64,000 nt of DNA from Bin55 sp009840545 (GTDB lineage Bacteria > Pseudomonadota > Gammaproteobacteria > Pseudomonadales > Azotimanducaceae), in assembly GCA_965208815.1 (NCBI GenBank), contig OZ242357.1, forward strand, positions 2,914,001 to 2,978,000, in the 5' to 3' direction. Positions 34,448 to 43,831 of the stretch are shown piece by piece (within the stretch, counting starts at the first letter, position 1; each line of letters starts with the position of its first letter). The notes under the pieces were generated by a model. It made no database searches. It was given only the letters and a program-made list of their open reading frames with translations, and was not told the DNA's origin. The position numbers and the translations under genes are program-made.

Positions 34448-35007
34448 CGCAGTCGAGCACCACTAATTGCGTCTCGAATTGTGCTCGGACCTTTAACACA
34501 TCCGATACTGCCCGAAAGTACAAAGTCGACCAATGAACCGAAGGTCTCCTGTACCTCCGTCCTTGTCTTTGCGGGAGGTTTGCCGCTAACGTTGGCAGAT
34601 GTGGAAACGAGCGGAGAGTCCATGCGCTCACACAGTTCTCTCGCTTGCTTGTGGTCCGGCACTCGTAACGCTATCGTCGATCTGCTGCCGGTGACCGTCG
34701 TGGGAAATCGTGTCGATGGCACGATCCACGTAATGTGACCCGGCCAACTCTTTCGCACCATCTCTTGTTCGGTCAGTTTTAGTTCTTTGATCTCCGTGTC
34801 GAAAACCTTCGAGTCATGACCGATAACTATGAGACCCTTGTCTGCATCGCGACACTTTATTGACAAAATACGGGAAACTGCTGATGCATTCCAAGGATCA
34901 CATGCCAATCCCCATACACCTTCACAGGCGTGAGCAATTATTCCGCCGTTTCTTAGTACTTCGACCGCGGTTGCTATGTCGTCGTCGTTAGAAACGCATG
35001 CGTTCAT
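34444..35007 (-). CDS. tsaC: Threonylcarbamoyl-AMP synthase (Sua5/YrdC family)
   Basis: A 187-residue Sua5/YciO/YrdC-domain protein that makes threonylcarbamoyl-AMP from threonine, bicarbonate and ATP for the t6A tRNA modification. Seen: GGIIAHACEGVWGLACDP, KCRDADKGLIVIG (the K-R-x-x-x-K-G motif), WPGHITWIVP, ALRVPDHK and STSANVSGKPP. The short single-domain form is the TsaC type of Proteobacteria. It overlaps purE upstream and aroE downstream by 4 bases each. Confidence 0.95.
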   Translation of the reverse strand: MNACVSNDDDIATAVEVLRNGGIIAHACEGVWGLACDPWNASAVSRILSIKCRDADKGLIVIGHDSKVFDTEIKELKLTEQEMVRKSWPGHITWIVPSTRFPTTVTGSRSTIALRVPDHKQARELCERMDSPLVSTSANVSGKPPAKTRTEVQETFGSLVDFVLSGSIGCVKGPSTIRDAISGARLR

Positions 35008-35495
35008 TCGTTCTGAATGGACGCGTTTTGCTCTCTAACTCTCTTGACGCTTCTCTCTCGATCTTTCTTGAGTTGCTGTTGCAGATCGTCGTCGGACAGT
35101 GCAAGAATTTGAGCGGCGAGATGACCTGCGTTCTTAGCGCCCGCCTTACCAATCGCAAGCGTCGCCACGGGAATTCCACCGGGCATTTGAACTGTAGATA
35201 GGAGAGCGTCAAAACCAGACATCGGTCCACCGTCCATGGGAACACCAATAACAGGTTTTGTTGTGTTTGCCGCCACAGCACCGGCCAAATGTGCAGCAAG
35301 CCCGGCCGCACAAATGAAGATTTGGCAACCGCGCGATTCGGCGGACCGAACGTAGTCTGCAGTTTGCGCTGGGTTTCGATGCGCGGAGGTTACTCGAACT
35401 TCGTACTGAATGTCGAAGTCGCTCAAAATCTCCGTCGTCGACTGCATTACTGGCCAATCTGAATTCGAACCCATTAATACGGCTACCCAGCCCAT
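35004..35495 (-). CDS. purE: N5-CAIR mutase PurE
   Basis: A 163-residue class I PurE: MGSNSDWPVM near residue 8, SAHRNP in the substrate site, and the glycine-rich AGLAAHLAGAVAA and GVPMDGG segments. It converts N5-carboxyaminoimidazole ribonucleotide to CAIR in purine synthesis. A strong AGGAGGAG ribosome-binding site precedes the ATG. It heads the operon purE-tsaC-aroE-SURF1-SCO. The usual partner purK is not adjacent; the class I sequence still implies that PurK exists elsewhere. Confidence 0.96.
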   Translation of the reverse strand: MGWVAVLMGSNSDWPVMQSTTEILSDFDIQYEVRVTSAHRNPAQTADYVRSAESRGCQIFICAAGLAAHLAGAVAANTTKPVIGVPMDGGPMSGFDALLSTVQMPGGIPVATLAIGKAGAKNAGHLAAQILALSDDDLQQQLKKDRERSVKRVREQNASIQNE

Positions 35496-35702
35496 GGTCT
35501 CCTCCTAGTTGCTTGTCTGTATTGTCTTCAAAGTTGCCTGCGTTCCTGATCACAAATCCTAGAAAGAGGCAGGCTCATTTCGGCATTCGAAAGGGCGAAA
35601 TTCTATATGTAGACAGTCTCTAAAGCTCAAACAAACTCCAGAAAACTGTGGTGGCTACCTAATCCGAGAGCAAGAGTCCTGTGCGAATCAACTGCCTCTC
35701 AA

Positions 35703-36788
35703 CTATCGCGCCATTGCAGAACCGGCTTTGGCCAGTTCCTGTGCTGCATGTTCTGCAGGTGCGCTCGTTCCCGACGAACGCCTTGGGTCAAACGCGTCAC
35801 GTACACCTTCACTAATGAATATCAAGAGAACCAGCATGATTGCCATCGTAAAGAATCCGGTAAGTCCAAGCCACGGAGACTGTATGTTTGCCTTGCCTTG
35901 AGCAAGGAGCTCACCAATTGACGGTGACCCTGCTGGTAGACCGAACCCGAGGAAATCGAGTGCTGTGAGCATGGTTACAGCACCGCACAAAATGAAAGGT
36001 ACATTGGTTAGCGTTGCGACCATTGCGTTTGGGAGTACATGTCGTCGCATGATTGTTCGATTGGAGACGCCAAGCGCACGCGCGGCTTTGACAAAGTCAA
36101 AATTTCGGGTCCGAAGAAACTCGGCCCGTACTACTGCGACTAAGGTCATCCAGCTAAAGCAGGTTAGAAGGATGAGTAACCAAATTACGTTCGGTTCAAT
36201 CACGCTCGCCAAGATGATCAAGATGAGCAGTACGGGTAGTCCCGCCCAGATTTCCACAAACCTCTGACCCAACAAATCTACCAATCCTCCGAAATAGCCT
36301 TGCATTGCACCAACTCCAACACCGATCAGTGAGCTGAAGAAGGTCAAAGTGATTCCGAATACAACCGACAAGCGAAACCCGTAGATCAAACGTGCCAATG
36401 TATCTTTGGCACGATCGTCGGTTCCAAGCCAATGTCTTCTTGACGGTGGTGCGGGCGTAGATTGATCGATCAAGAAATCCACGGTGTCGTAGCTATAGGG
36501 AATGGGAGGAAAAATCGCCCATCCATTCTTCTCTTCAATTAGGTTCTTGACATACGGGTCCGAATAGTCCGCTTCGATTTCCAGCTCGCCGCCCAGATCG
36601 CTTTCCGCCACAAAAGAAAATGCTGGAAAGAAAAGCTTGCCATCCAGGAACATCACTATTGGCTTGTCGTTGGCCAAGACTTCTGCAATTAGGGAGAGTC
36701 CAAAGATAACGCCGAAGATCCAAAGCGAGTAGTAAGCTCTCTTGTTGGCCTTGAAGTTGGTTATTCCTCGACGAACTAGTGGGCTCAT
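35703..36788 (-). CDS. yejE: Peptide ABC transporter permease, YejE type
   Basis: A 361-residue integral membrane permease of the binding-protein-dependent (BPD) type. An N-terminal helix (YSLWIFGVIFGLSLIAEVLA) precedes a long periplasmic loop, then the core with helices from about residue 140 onward and the EAA signature around FVKAARALGVSNRTIMRRHV. YejE-type permeases pair with YejB for uptake of oligopeptides such as microcin-C-type compounds. It overlaps yejB by 4 bases. The gene after it on this strand is purE, so no ATPase follows as in the usual yejABEF order. Confidence 0.92.
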   Translation of the reverse strand: MSPLVRRGITNFKANKRAYYSLWIFGVIFGLSLIAEVLANDKPIVMFLDGKLFFPAFSFVAESDLGGELEIEADYSDPYVKNLIEEKNGWAIFPPIPYSYDTVDFLIDQSTPAPPSRRHWLGTDDRAKDTLARLIYGFRLSVVFGITLTFFSSLIGVGVGAMQGYFGGLVDLLGQRFVEIWAGLPVLLILIILASVIEPNVIWLLILLTCFSWMTLVAVVRAEFLRTRNFDFVKAARALGVSNRTIMRRHVLPNAMVATLTNVPFILCGAVTMLTALDFLGFGLPAGSPSIGELLAQGKANIQSPWLGLTGFFTMAIMLVLLIFISEGVRDAFDPRRSSGTSAPAEHAAQELAKAGSAMAR

Positions 36789-37879
36789 TCGCGAGTCTCG
36801 AAATCAATTCTCGGATCTACAAAAACGTAGCAGAGGTCTCCTACCAGGTGCATGATGAGTGAGATCAAAGTGAATACGTACAGAGTTCCGAACAAGATGG
36901 GATAGTCCCGTTTGACTACGGCTTCATAGCTGAGAAGGCCAATTCCCTCTAAGGAAAAAATCACTTCTATCAGCACGGACCCCGTGAACAATATGCCGAC
37001 AAATGCTGCCGGAAAACCCGCTATGACTATAAGCATTGCGTTTCGAAAGACATGCCCGAACAACACTCGGCGTTCTGACAATCCCTTTGCTCGAGCGGTT
37101 AGGACGAACTGCTTGCTTATCTCTTCTAGAAACGAGTTCTTGGTGAGCATGGACAAATACGCAAACCCGCCGATGGTCAACGAGAGAACCGGCAAGGCCA
37201 AGTGCCAGAAATAATCACCAACCTGCCGAAACCATCCCCACTCTTGATAGCCTTCCGAGTGGAAGCCTCTCATGGGAAAAACTTCCCAGTAGCTGCCTCC
37301 AGCAAACAGAACGATGAGAAGAATGGCGAAAAGGAATCCTGGTATCGCATAGCCCACAAAGATGATCGTGCTCGTCCATAGGTCGAATCGCGTGCCGTCC
37401 TTGACGGCTTTTCGCACCCCCAACGGAATTGAAATGGCATAGATGAGCAGCAACGACCATAATCCCAGCGAGATGGAAACTGGCAACCGTTTGATCACGA
37501 GCTCACGAACCGGCTTGTCCTGAAAAAAACTCGTGCCAAAGTTGAACACAAGGTAATTTCTAATCATGGTGAAGAAACGAACGTGGACGGGCTTGTCAAA
37601 CCCAAATTGCACTTTTAGGTCTTCAACTAGATCCGGGTCCAGACCGTAGGTACCCGGACTTTGTACATTGCCCGATGCCTGAATCGTTTCAGACGAAATC
37701 CCGCTGTCGCCACCCCCGCTGATACGTTGCGTCGACGACACTTGCCCCATAGTCACCTGAGCGACGATCTGTTCGATCGGGCCGCCGGGAGCGAATTGGA
37801 CAACGACAAAATTGATGAGGATGATTCCGAACAATGTCGGCGGAATCAGAAGCAAACGTTTGAGTATGTACTTGCCCAT
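36785..37879 (-). CDS. yejB: Peptide ABC transporter permease, YejB type
   Basis: A 364-residue permease of the DppB/OppB/YejB group: first helix ILKRLLLIPPTLFGIILINFVVVQ, then an extended loop typical of YejB (residues about 35-90), and the EAA signature LTARAKGLSERRVLFGHVFRNA. It forms the heterodimeric channel with the next gene. It begins 18 bases after the binding-protein gene and is coupled to yejE by a 4-base overlap. Confidence 0.92.
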   Translation of the reverse strand: MGKYILKRLLLIPPTLFGIILINFVVVQFAPGGPIEQIVAQVTMGQVSSTQRISGGGDSGISSETIQASGNVQSPGTYGLDPDLVEDLKVQFGFDKPVHVRFFTMIRNYLVFNFGTSFFQDKPVRELVIKRLPVSISLGLWSLLLIYAISIPLGVRKAVKDGTRFDLWTSTIIFVGYAIPGFLFAILLIVLFAGGSYWEVFPMRGFHSEGYQEWGWFRQVGDYFWHLALPVLSLTIGGFAYLSMLTKNSFLEEISKQFVLTARAKGLSERRVLFGHVFRNAMLIVIAGFPAAFVGILFTGSVLIEVIFSLEGIGLLSYEAVVKRDYPILFGTLYVFTLISLIMHLVGDLCYVFVDPRIDFETRE

Positions 37880-37897
37880 GGACTCGATGCTACACCG

Positions 37898-39829
37898 CTA
37901 TTCCAGCCCTGCACCACCGGGTGAGACACTAGCTTGTTGTTTCTGTTTGTCGGAGGGTCTGGATAGTCCTTCTTCAACTCTTTGCGCCTTCTCCTCATCC
38001 CACCACCAGGCATCGACCGCGGGCACATACGAAAGCGGTCCCGAAACCGATTGATCCACCTCGCCGAACTTGTTCCACGACACCAAACGGTATCCAGGCT
38101 GTCCCATCGTGGGGATCATGTAGAAGTTCCACAGCAACACTCGGTCGACGGCTCGCGTAGCTGCATAGAGGTCTCTTGCCGTTCGTGCCGTGATCACCTT
38201 GTCGATTAAATGATCGACTACGGGATTCTTGATTCCGGCCCAATTTTGGCTGTACGGCTCATCTGCCGCTTCGCTCCCAAATCGATTCCTGAGGTCAAAT
38301 CCGGGCATATTTCCCGGAAACCATATGTATCCACTGCCATCGAACTTTCCTGTTTGCACGCGGTGCTGCCAATTGGAAAGCTCTGGAGCAATCGAGTTCG
38401 TCGAAATTCCGATCTGGTTGAGTCTGCGAACGTAGGGGGATTTGGCGCGAAGCAACATCGCCGAGACCCAGATAAAATCTATGTGGAATTGTTCATTTGT
38501 ATCTTTGTGTCTTAGCTTTCCTCGTTTGAGGACCCAACCAGCCTCCTCAAACAACTCGAGTGCTCTTTTCATGCTCTCCCGATTCGTACCGTAGCCCGTG
38601 GATGGAGGGTGTTTGAACTCGTGCGTAAACACTCGATCGGGAATCTGGCCGCGAAATGGTTCGAGCAACTCAAGCTCGTCTTCCGAAGGAAGTCCCCGCT
38701 GCGCCATCGGAGAGTTGTAGAAGTAGCTGTCCCCGTAATCGTAGAAACCAAACAGGATTACGCGATTTATCCACTTGAAATCGTAAAGCAGCCACAATGC
38801 TTCACGTACTCGAACATCGTGAAATTTTTCTACCCGCATGTTCCAAAACGTAGGCCACCACATTCCCCATGCACGCTTCAGATAGCGCAGTTCTTTCCTG
38901 AAGAGTCCCGCATGCAATGCGTCGAAGTCATAGCCCGTCGTCCAGTTCTTTGAGACTGTTTCCTCCCGCATGTCGTAAACGTGAGCCTTGTGGGCCTCCA
39001 GCATGACAGTCTCGTCGAGAAAGTAGTCCCACTTGACTGTCTCAAAGTTGTAGCGACCTCGCATTACGGGAAGATTCCAACCCCAATAATCTGGATTTCT
39101 CTCGTAGTAGATGTTCTTCCCGAAGTCCATGTCTTTCACGGTGTATGGACCGCTTCCAAGCGTCGGCTCGTGAGTTGTCTTTGTAATGTCGCGAGTCTCC
39201 CAATAGTGCTCGGGGAGTATGGCAAGCCCGCCGTAGGTGAACGGGATGTTTGGACTTACCTCAACGTCTTCCTTGGTGACGAAGCAGACCTCTTGGTCGC
39301 CGAACTCGAACACGTGATCAAGTTCGGTCAGAGCGGCTTTTAACGTGACAGAACCTTTTTCCTGCAAGGTGGTAAAGGTCCAAACGACATCGCTTGCCTT
39401 AACTGGTTCTCCATCGTGCCAGTAGGCGTTCTTCCGCAACTTGAACGCAACCCACGCATAGTTCTCGTCAACGGCAACACCTTCTGCAAGACGCCCGTAA
39501 GCACTCGCGTTCTCGTCTGCAGTTCCCTCAAGCAACCGATCGTAGACGAGAGAGTTTGCGCCGCCTAGATCATGTCCAGCGACCAATCTCCCCTTGTCGA
39601 GAATCCCATTGAAGTTGTCCCAAGTGCCTAACGCAGGAAATCGGATCATTCCTCCTTTAGGAGCGGACGGGTTCGCGTAGATGAAGTGGTCGAATCCTGG
39701 TTCGTACTTCAGTGGATCTACATAACTAATGCCGTGCTTGTACTCAGGATTGGCACAGGGCTCCTCGGCCACCAAGTTCAAACCACCAAAAATGGTCGAC
39801 GCGGCAAGCGCAAAAGCCAACGCTCTCAT
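37898..39829 (-). CDS. yejA: Extracellular peptide-binding protein, YejA type
   Basis: About 643 residues, a family-5 (SBP_bac_5) solute-binding protein. Signal peptide MRALAFALAASTIFGGLNLVA from the ATG at 39829 (the frame extends to 39856, but without a signal at that end). Seen: ISYVDPLKYEPGFDHF, AYWHDGEPVKASDVVWTF, GLAILPEHYW, and WGMWWPTFWNMRVEKFHDV. It would bind peptides in the periplasm and hand them to YejB/YejE. It is the first gene of the three-gene unit. Confidence 0.92.
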   Translation of the reverse strand: MRALAFALAASTIFGGLNLVAEEPCANPEYKHGISYVDPLKYEPGFDHFIYANPSAPKGGMIRFPALGTWDNFNGILDKGRLVAGHDLGGANSLVYDRLLEGTADENASAYGRLAEGVAVDENYAWVAFKLRKNAYWHDGEPVKASDVVWTFTTLQEKGSVTLKAALTELDHVFEFGDQEVCFVTKEDVEVSPNIPFTYGGLAILPEHYWETRDITKTTHEPTLGSGPYTVKDMDFGKNIYYERNPDYWGWNLPVMRGRYNFETVKWDYFLDETVMLEAHKAHVYDMREETVSKNWTTGYDFDALHAGLFRKELRYLKRAWGMWWPTFWNMRVEKFHDVRVREALWLLYDFKWINRVILFGFYDYGDSYFYNSPMAQRGLPSEDELELLEPFRGQIPDRVFTHEFKHPPSTGYGTNRESMKRALELFEEAGWVLKRGKLRHKDTNEQFHIDFIWVSAMLLRAKSPYVRRLNQIGISTNSIAPELSNWQHRVQTGKFDGSGYIWFPGNMPGFDLRNRFGSEAADEPYSQNWAGIKNPVVDHLIDKVITARTARDLYAATRAVDRVLLWNFYMIPTMGQPGYRLVSWNKFGEVDQSVSGPLSYVPAVDAWWWDEEKAQRVEEGLSRPSDKQKQQASVSPGGAGLE

Positions 39830-39931
39830 GGACAACCCTATCCCTTCCCAATGCATATCGTAATCGCTAATCGAACATTGTTGGATTACGATAGTCGGCT
39901 ACTTCCGAAACCATCCACTCAAGGAACGCTA

Positions 39932-40714
39932 ATGAGTGTACAAACAACACTATTCGACTTGTCCAATTGCGTCGCATTGCTCACAGGTGCATCCAAGGGA
40001 ATGGGCTTAAGAATGGCCGAAGGACTGGCGGAGCACGGGGCGAGAGTCGTCGTCTCGAGCCGGAAGCTCGCTCAGTGCGAAGCCGCGTGCAAACAAATCA
40101 ATGAAGTTTGTGGAGACGAACGCGCGATTCCAATTGCCTGCAATATTGGCTACAAGGATCAGTTGGAGAATCTTGTGAGTGAGACTCGGGAGCGTCTTGG
40201 ACCGATCGACATCCTCGTTAGCAACGCCGGAGTGAACCCTTTCTACGGACCGATGTCTGAAATACCCGACTCCGCCTACGACAAGATCATGAACTCCAAT
40301 GTCCGATCCAACCATTGGCTATGTCAATTGGTTGCTCCTGACATGGTGGCGAAGAAAAAAGGCAGCATCATGATCACGGCAAGTACGGGTGCATTTTCGG
40401 GTTCACTCACGTTGGGTACCTACAACATTTCGAAACTTGCGGACATCGCGCTCGTTCGAAACGTTGCATTGGAGTACGGCCCACACGGCGTCCGTGTCAA
40501 CGCAATCTGTCCCGGTTTGATAAAGACTGACTTCGCACGGGCGTTGTGGGATAACGATCTTGCTAGACGCAACGCGGAAACGACAACTCCGTTGAGGCGA
40601 TTGGGAGAGTCCGAAGATCTGAAGGGCATCGCCGTTTTTCTTGCTTCTGACGCCAGCGCATACATCACTGGTCAGGCAATTGCAGTGTGCGGTGGTACCA
40701 ACATGTGGAGATAG
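39932..40714 (+). CDS. SDR family oxidoreductase
   Basis: A 260-residue classical SDR: LLTGASKGMGLRMAEGLA at the N-terminus, SNAGVNPFYGPM, TASTGAFSG with the catalytic serine, YNISKLAD (Y-x3-K), and VNAICPGLIKTDF. The C-terminal ASAYITGQAIAVCGGTNMW pattern is that of glucose/ribitol-dehydrogenase-like SDRs. The substrate is unknown. The frame is open upstream to 39686, but homology begins at the ATG at 39932, which has AAGGA upstream. Its stop codon is in the same frame as the polB start, 24 bases away. Confidence 0.92.
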   Translation: MSVQTTLFDLSNCVALLTGASKGMGLRMAEGLAEHGARVVVSSRKLAQCEAACKQINEVCGDERAIPIACNIGYKDQLENLVSETRERLGPIDILVSNAGVNPFYGPMSEIPDSAYDKIMNSNVRSNHWLCQLVAPDMVAKKKGSIMITASTGAFSGSLTLGTYNISKLADIALVRNVALEYGPHGVRVNAICPGLIKTDFARALWDNDLARRNAETTTPLRRLGESEDLKGIAVFLASDASAYITGQAIAVCGGTNMWR

Positions 40715-40738
40715 TGTTCAATCAGTAACGAAACACCA

Positions 40739-43072
40739 TTGGAGCAATACCACGGGTTTCTCCTTCAAATTGGATATCGGGTCGAGAGCGACGCGCCGGT
40801 AATTCACTTAAGTGGTCGACTCACGGACGGACGGTCGTTTCTAGTCCGTGAAACTCGCCGAATTCCTCACTTCTATGTTCGAGACAAGGATGTCGGCCAC
40901 TCTGCGCTGCGAAAGTTCGACATTGTTGAGTCGGACTTTGACACATTGGATGGAAATCCCGCTGCCAAAGTCATCGTCCATCTTCCGGCGGACACCCTTC
41001 CCGTTCGAGACAGGCTTCATGCCGAAGGCATTCCCACTTACCAAGCAGACCTTCGATTTCCCGTTTCTCATCTGATCGAGAAGAACATTCGAGGTGGAAT
41101 TGGCATCAAAGGCGAACCCGATGTTGAACAAGCAGGACCGGATGTAGTCTTCACCAACCCAGACATATTCCCATCGAAGGCCCTACTGAACCCACGAGTG
41201 CTGTCGTTTGACATCGAAACCGATCCAGATGCTCGACGCTTGCTTGCGATAGCGATTCATGGACTAGGCATGGACGAAGTGCTCGTCGTAGATCCAGACG
41301 CTAGACCGATGCCAAATTCGTCTATTGGATTTCGAACGGAACGGGAGGCCATTGAGGCGTTTGTTCAAAGAGTGGCCCATTTGGATCCCGATGTATTGAC
41401 CGGATGGAACGTAATAGATTTCGACCTTGCTGTCCTTTCTCGTATTGCACGTCGCTGTAGGATTCCACTAAGACTCGGAAGAACAGACGCTACGGTTCAG
41501 GTTCGAGAGGCTCAAGGATTCTTCGCCAGCAGTCAGGCAACAGTGCACGGCAGAGTTGTGTTGGACGGCATTGCGCTAATACGCGGGGCCTTCATGCCTT
41601 TCAAAGACTATTCGCTTGACGCTGTTTCCCGAGAAGTTCTTGGTGAAGGCAAAGCCGTTGAAGGAGACGTGAGGGATCGAGCCGAGGAAATTCTCGAACG
41701 CTACAAGAGTGACTTAGCTGGCTTTGTGCACTATGCCGGAACCGACGCCCGGCTCGCTCTGCAAATCGTCGAGAAGCTTCAACTCATTCCGTTGGCGATC
41801 AAACGAAGCACCCTCACCGGCATGACCATGGACCGGATCTCTGCCAGTGTGGCATCCTTCGACTTTGTCTATCTGTCTCAGTTGAGACACAAGAAAATCG
41901 TTGCTCCGTCGGTTCATGCCGGCAACTACCATCAACGAGAAGTGCACTCGGGCGGTCTCGTTCTTCAACCGACGCCAGGAATGTTTCAGAACGTGTGGAC
42001 GTTTGACTACAAGAGTCTGTACCCAAGCGTAATGCGTACATTCAATATCGACCCCGTGAGCTATCTTGCCGGTTTCGATGCGGAAGATCCGATTGAAACT
42101 ACCAACTTTGCGCGATTCAGCCGAGATCCTGCCATTCTTCCCTCCGTACTCGACACATTGTTCGAGGAACGTGAGACAGCCAAGCGAGAAGGCGACCCGA
42201 TCGCATCGCAAGCGATCAAGATTTTGATGAACAGCTTCTATGGAGTATTAGCTACGCCGGTCTGTCGATTCCACAATTCCAAGCTAGCCAACGCAATAAC
42301 GTCGTTTGGTCGCTACTTTCTTCGATACGCAAAAGATTGGTTCGAGAGTCTAGACTACAACGTTCTCTATGGCGACACGGACAGTGTCTTTGTGGAGTCC
42401 GGGATAGAGTCGGACAGCGAGGCGTACGAGATCGGCTCGGCGAGAGCTGAAGACTTCAATGCGGAACTGTCGGCACACGTACAAGACAAGTGGTCCGTCC
42501 AGAGCAAACTCACTCTCGAATTCGAGCACCTCTACTCCAAGTTCTTCTTGCCAGCCATGCGTAAATCAAGACAGGGAGCACGAAAGAGGTATGCCGGATT
42601 GGAGTACCCATCAGGCGAGGTCGAATTCACCGGCATGGAAGTGGTGCGGCGCGATTGGACCGACCTTGCAAAAGAAGTTCAACGAGAGCTGTTCAGGAAG
42701 TTGTTTACCAATGAACCTGTCGACGAGTACTTGAGAGAGTACGTTAGAGAGCTTCGCTCTGGGAACCTGGACGAGAAATTGGTGTATCGCAAGGGTCTCC
42801 GAAAACCCCTGTCAAAGTACACGAAAGTTGTGCCACCTCACGTTGCCGCGGGCCGAAAGATGGACCGACCTGGAAAGGTCATTGAGTACTTGATCACCTT
42901 GGACGGTCCGGAACCGCTGGAAAACCTCAAGAGCCCTCCTGATCGCGAACACTATGTACAGCGACAGATCAGACCGGTAGCAGAACCCGTGCTTTCTGCT
43001 CTTGGCCTTGACTTCGATGCTGTCGCAGAACGCTACTATCAGCCTGACCTGTTCCCAAATCTCGAAAAATAG
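40739..43072 (+). CDS. polB: DNA polymerase II (family B)
   Basis: A 777-residue B-family polymerase. The 3'-5' exonuclease is intact: SFDIETDPD (Exo I, D-x-E), GWNVIDFDL (Exo II), YAGTDARLAL (Exo III). Polymerase motifs are intact: DYKSLYPSVMRTFNI (A), KILMNSFYGVL (B), YGDTDSVFV (C). DNA polymerase II takes part in lesion bypass and fork restart and is commonly SOS-controlled; no LexA box was recognised. The only possible start is TTG at 40739, since a stop lies 9 codons upstream, and MEQYHGFLLQIGYRV fits the family N-terminus. Translation may depend on coupling to the upstream SDR gene. Confidence 0.96.
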   Translation: MEQYHGFLLQIGYRVESDAPVIHLSGRLTDGRSFLVRETRRIPHFYVRDKDVGHSALRKFDIVESDFDTLDGNPAAKVIVHLPADTLPVRDRLHAEGIPTYQADLRFPVSHLIEKNIRGGIGIKGEPDVEQAGPDVVFTNPDIFPSKALLNPRVLSFDIETDPDARRLLAIAIHGLGMDEVLVVDPDARPMPNSSIGFRTEREAIEAFVQRVAHLDPDVLTGWNVIDFDLAVLSRIARRCRIPLRLGRTDATVQVREAQGFFASSQATVHGRVVLDGIALIRGAFMPFKDYSLDAVSREVLGEGKAVEGDVRDRAEEILERYKSDLAGFVHYAGTDARLALQIVEKLQLIPLAIKRSTLTGMTMDRISASVASFDFVYLSQLRHKKIVAPSVHAGNYHQREVHSGGLVLQPTPGMFQNVWTFDYKSLYPSVMRTFNIDPVSYLAGFDAEDPIETTNFARFSRDPAILPSVLDTLFEERETAKREGDPIASQAIKILMNSFYGVLATPVCRFHNSKLANAITSFGRYFLRYAKDWFESLDYNVLYGDTDSVFVESGIESDSEAYEIGSARAEDFNAELSAHVQDKWSVQSKLTLEFEHLYSKFFLPAMRKSRQGARKRYAGLEYPSGEVEFTGMEVVRRDWTDLAKEVQRELFRKLFTNEPVDEYLREYVRELRSGNLDEKLVYRKGLRKPLSKYTKVVPPHVAAGRKMDRPGKVIEYLITLDGPEPLENLKSPPDREHYVQRQIRPVAEPVLSALGLDFDAVAERYYQPDLFPNLEK

Positions 43073-43138
43073 AAACTTAAGCCGCTTCACTAAGCATAAT
43101 TAGCCGTATTGATTCTGGCATTTGGCCGGAGACATGAC

Positions 43139-43831
43139 ATGCCCCGAGACACTGCGCTACACGCGTATCGGAATTTCTTTGAGGGATTCAACACTCGTGA
43201 CCCTCACGAATTTTCTATGGCGTTGCACTATCCCCATGTGCGGATGTCCTGGCGCCAACCACCCGGCATCGTGGCAGATCCCGAAGCCCACGCAATGAAC
43301 CTTTCCTGGGACTGGCTTATTGACGAAGGATGGGACCACACAAACGGTGCAGACCCGCAAGTCATCCATACCTCAGCCGACAAGTGGCACATTTCAGGCG
43401 GATGGACTCGAGTTCGAGAGGACGACTCTCCAATTCTGACCAACTATGTGACTTACATCGTCACAAGAATCGACGAACTCTGGGGGATTCAATGTCGCTA
43501 CGGAACCGACTCTGAAATAGGCGATCAATCGGGCAATGTCGATGCTTCTTGGCGTGTCGTAGACCAATTCAAGCGTTCCATAAGTCGAGGACAACTTGAT
43601 GGTGTTTGGAAGACTTGCGGGCCTGTCGTTCACGTGATCGAAGTCGGCGCAGTTCGCCGAGTCGGCACAATGGAAGCACTGCCGCTTAAGGAAATCGCCA
43701 CAGCCAACATCGAGCATATCCATAGTGGAAGTCACGCTTCGACATTCGCAGTCACGGGGAGCATCAATAGCGCGTTGCTCTACCTTACAAATGAGAACGG
43801 ATGGAAAATTCAGGCAATTTCATGGGTTTAG
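43139..43831 (+). CDS. NTF2-like (SnoaL-type) protein
   Basis: About 230 residues, unknown function. The sequence reads as two cone-shaped NTF2-like halves: residues about 1-120 (ALHAYRNFFEGFNTRDPHEF, VIHTSADKWHISGGWTRV, YVTYIVTRIDELWGIQCRYG) and a second, shorter half with ASTFAVTGSINSALLYL and a final GWKIQAISWV strand. NTF2-like folds host small-molecule isomerases, dehydratases or pure binding proteins. The ATG at 43139 has GGAG upstream; an earlier start is at 43109. It overlaps the aldo/keto reductase by 10 bases, suggesting a common pathway. Confidence 0.75.
   Translation: MPRDTALHAYRNFFEGFNTRDPHEFSMALHYPHVRMSWRQPPGIVADPEAHAMNLSWDWLIDEGWDHTNGADPQVIHTSADKWHISGGWTRVREDDSPILTNYVTYIVTRIDELWGIQCRYGTDSEIGDQSGNVDASWRVVDQFKRSISRGQLDGVWKTCGPVVHVIEVGAVRRVGTMEALPLKEIATANIEHIHSGSHASTFAVTGSINSALLYLTNENGWKIQAISWV

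Noticed and set aside
39686..39931. Extended N-terminus of the SDR at 39932
   Set aside because: The extra 82 residues lie antisense to the YejA start and its signal peptide and show no SDR homology.
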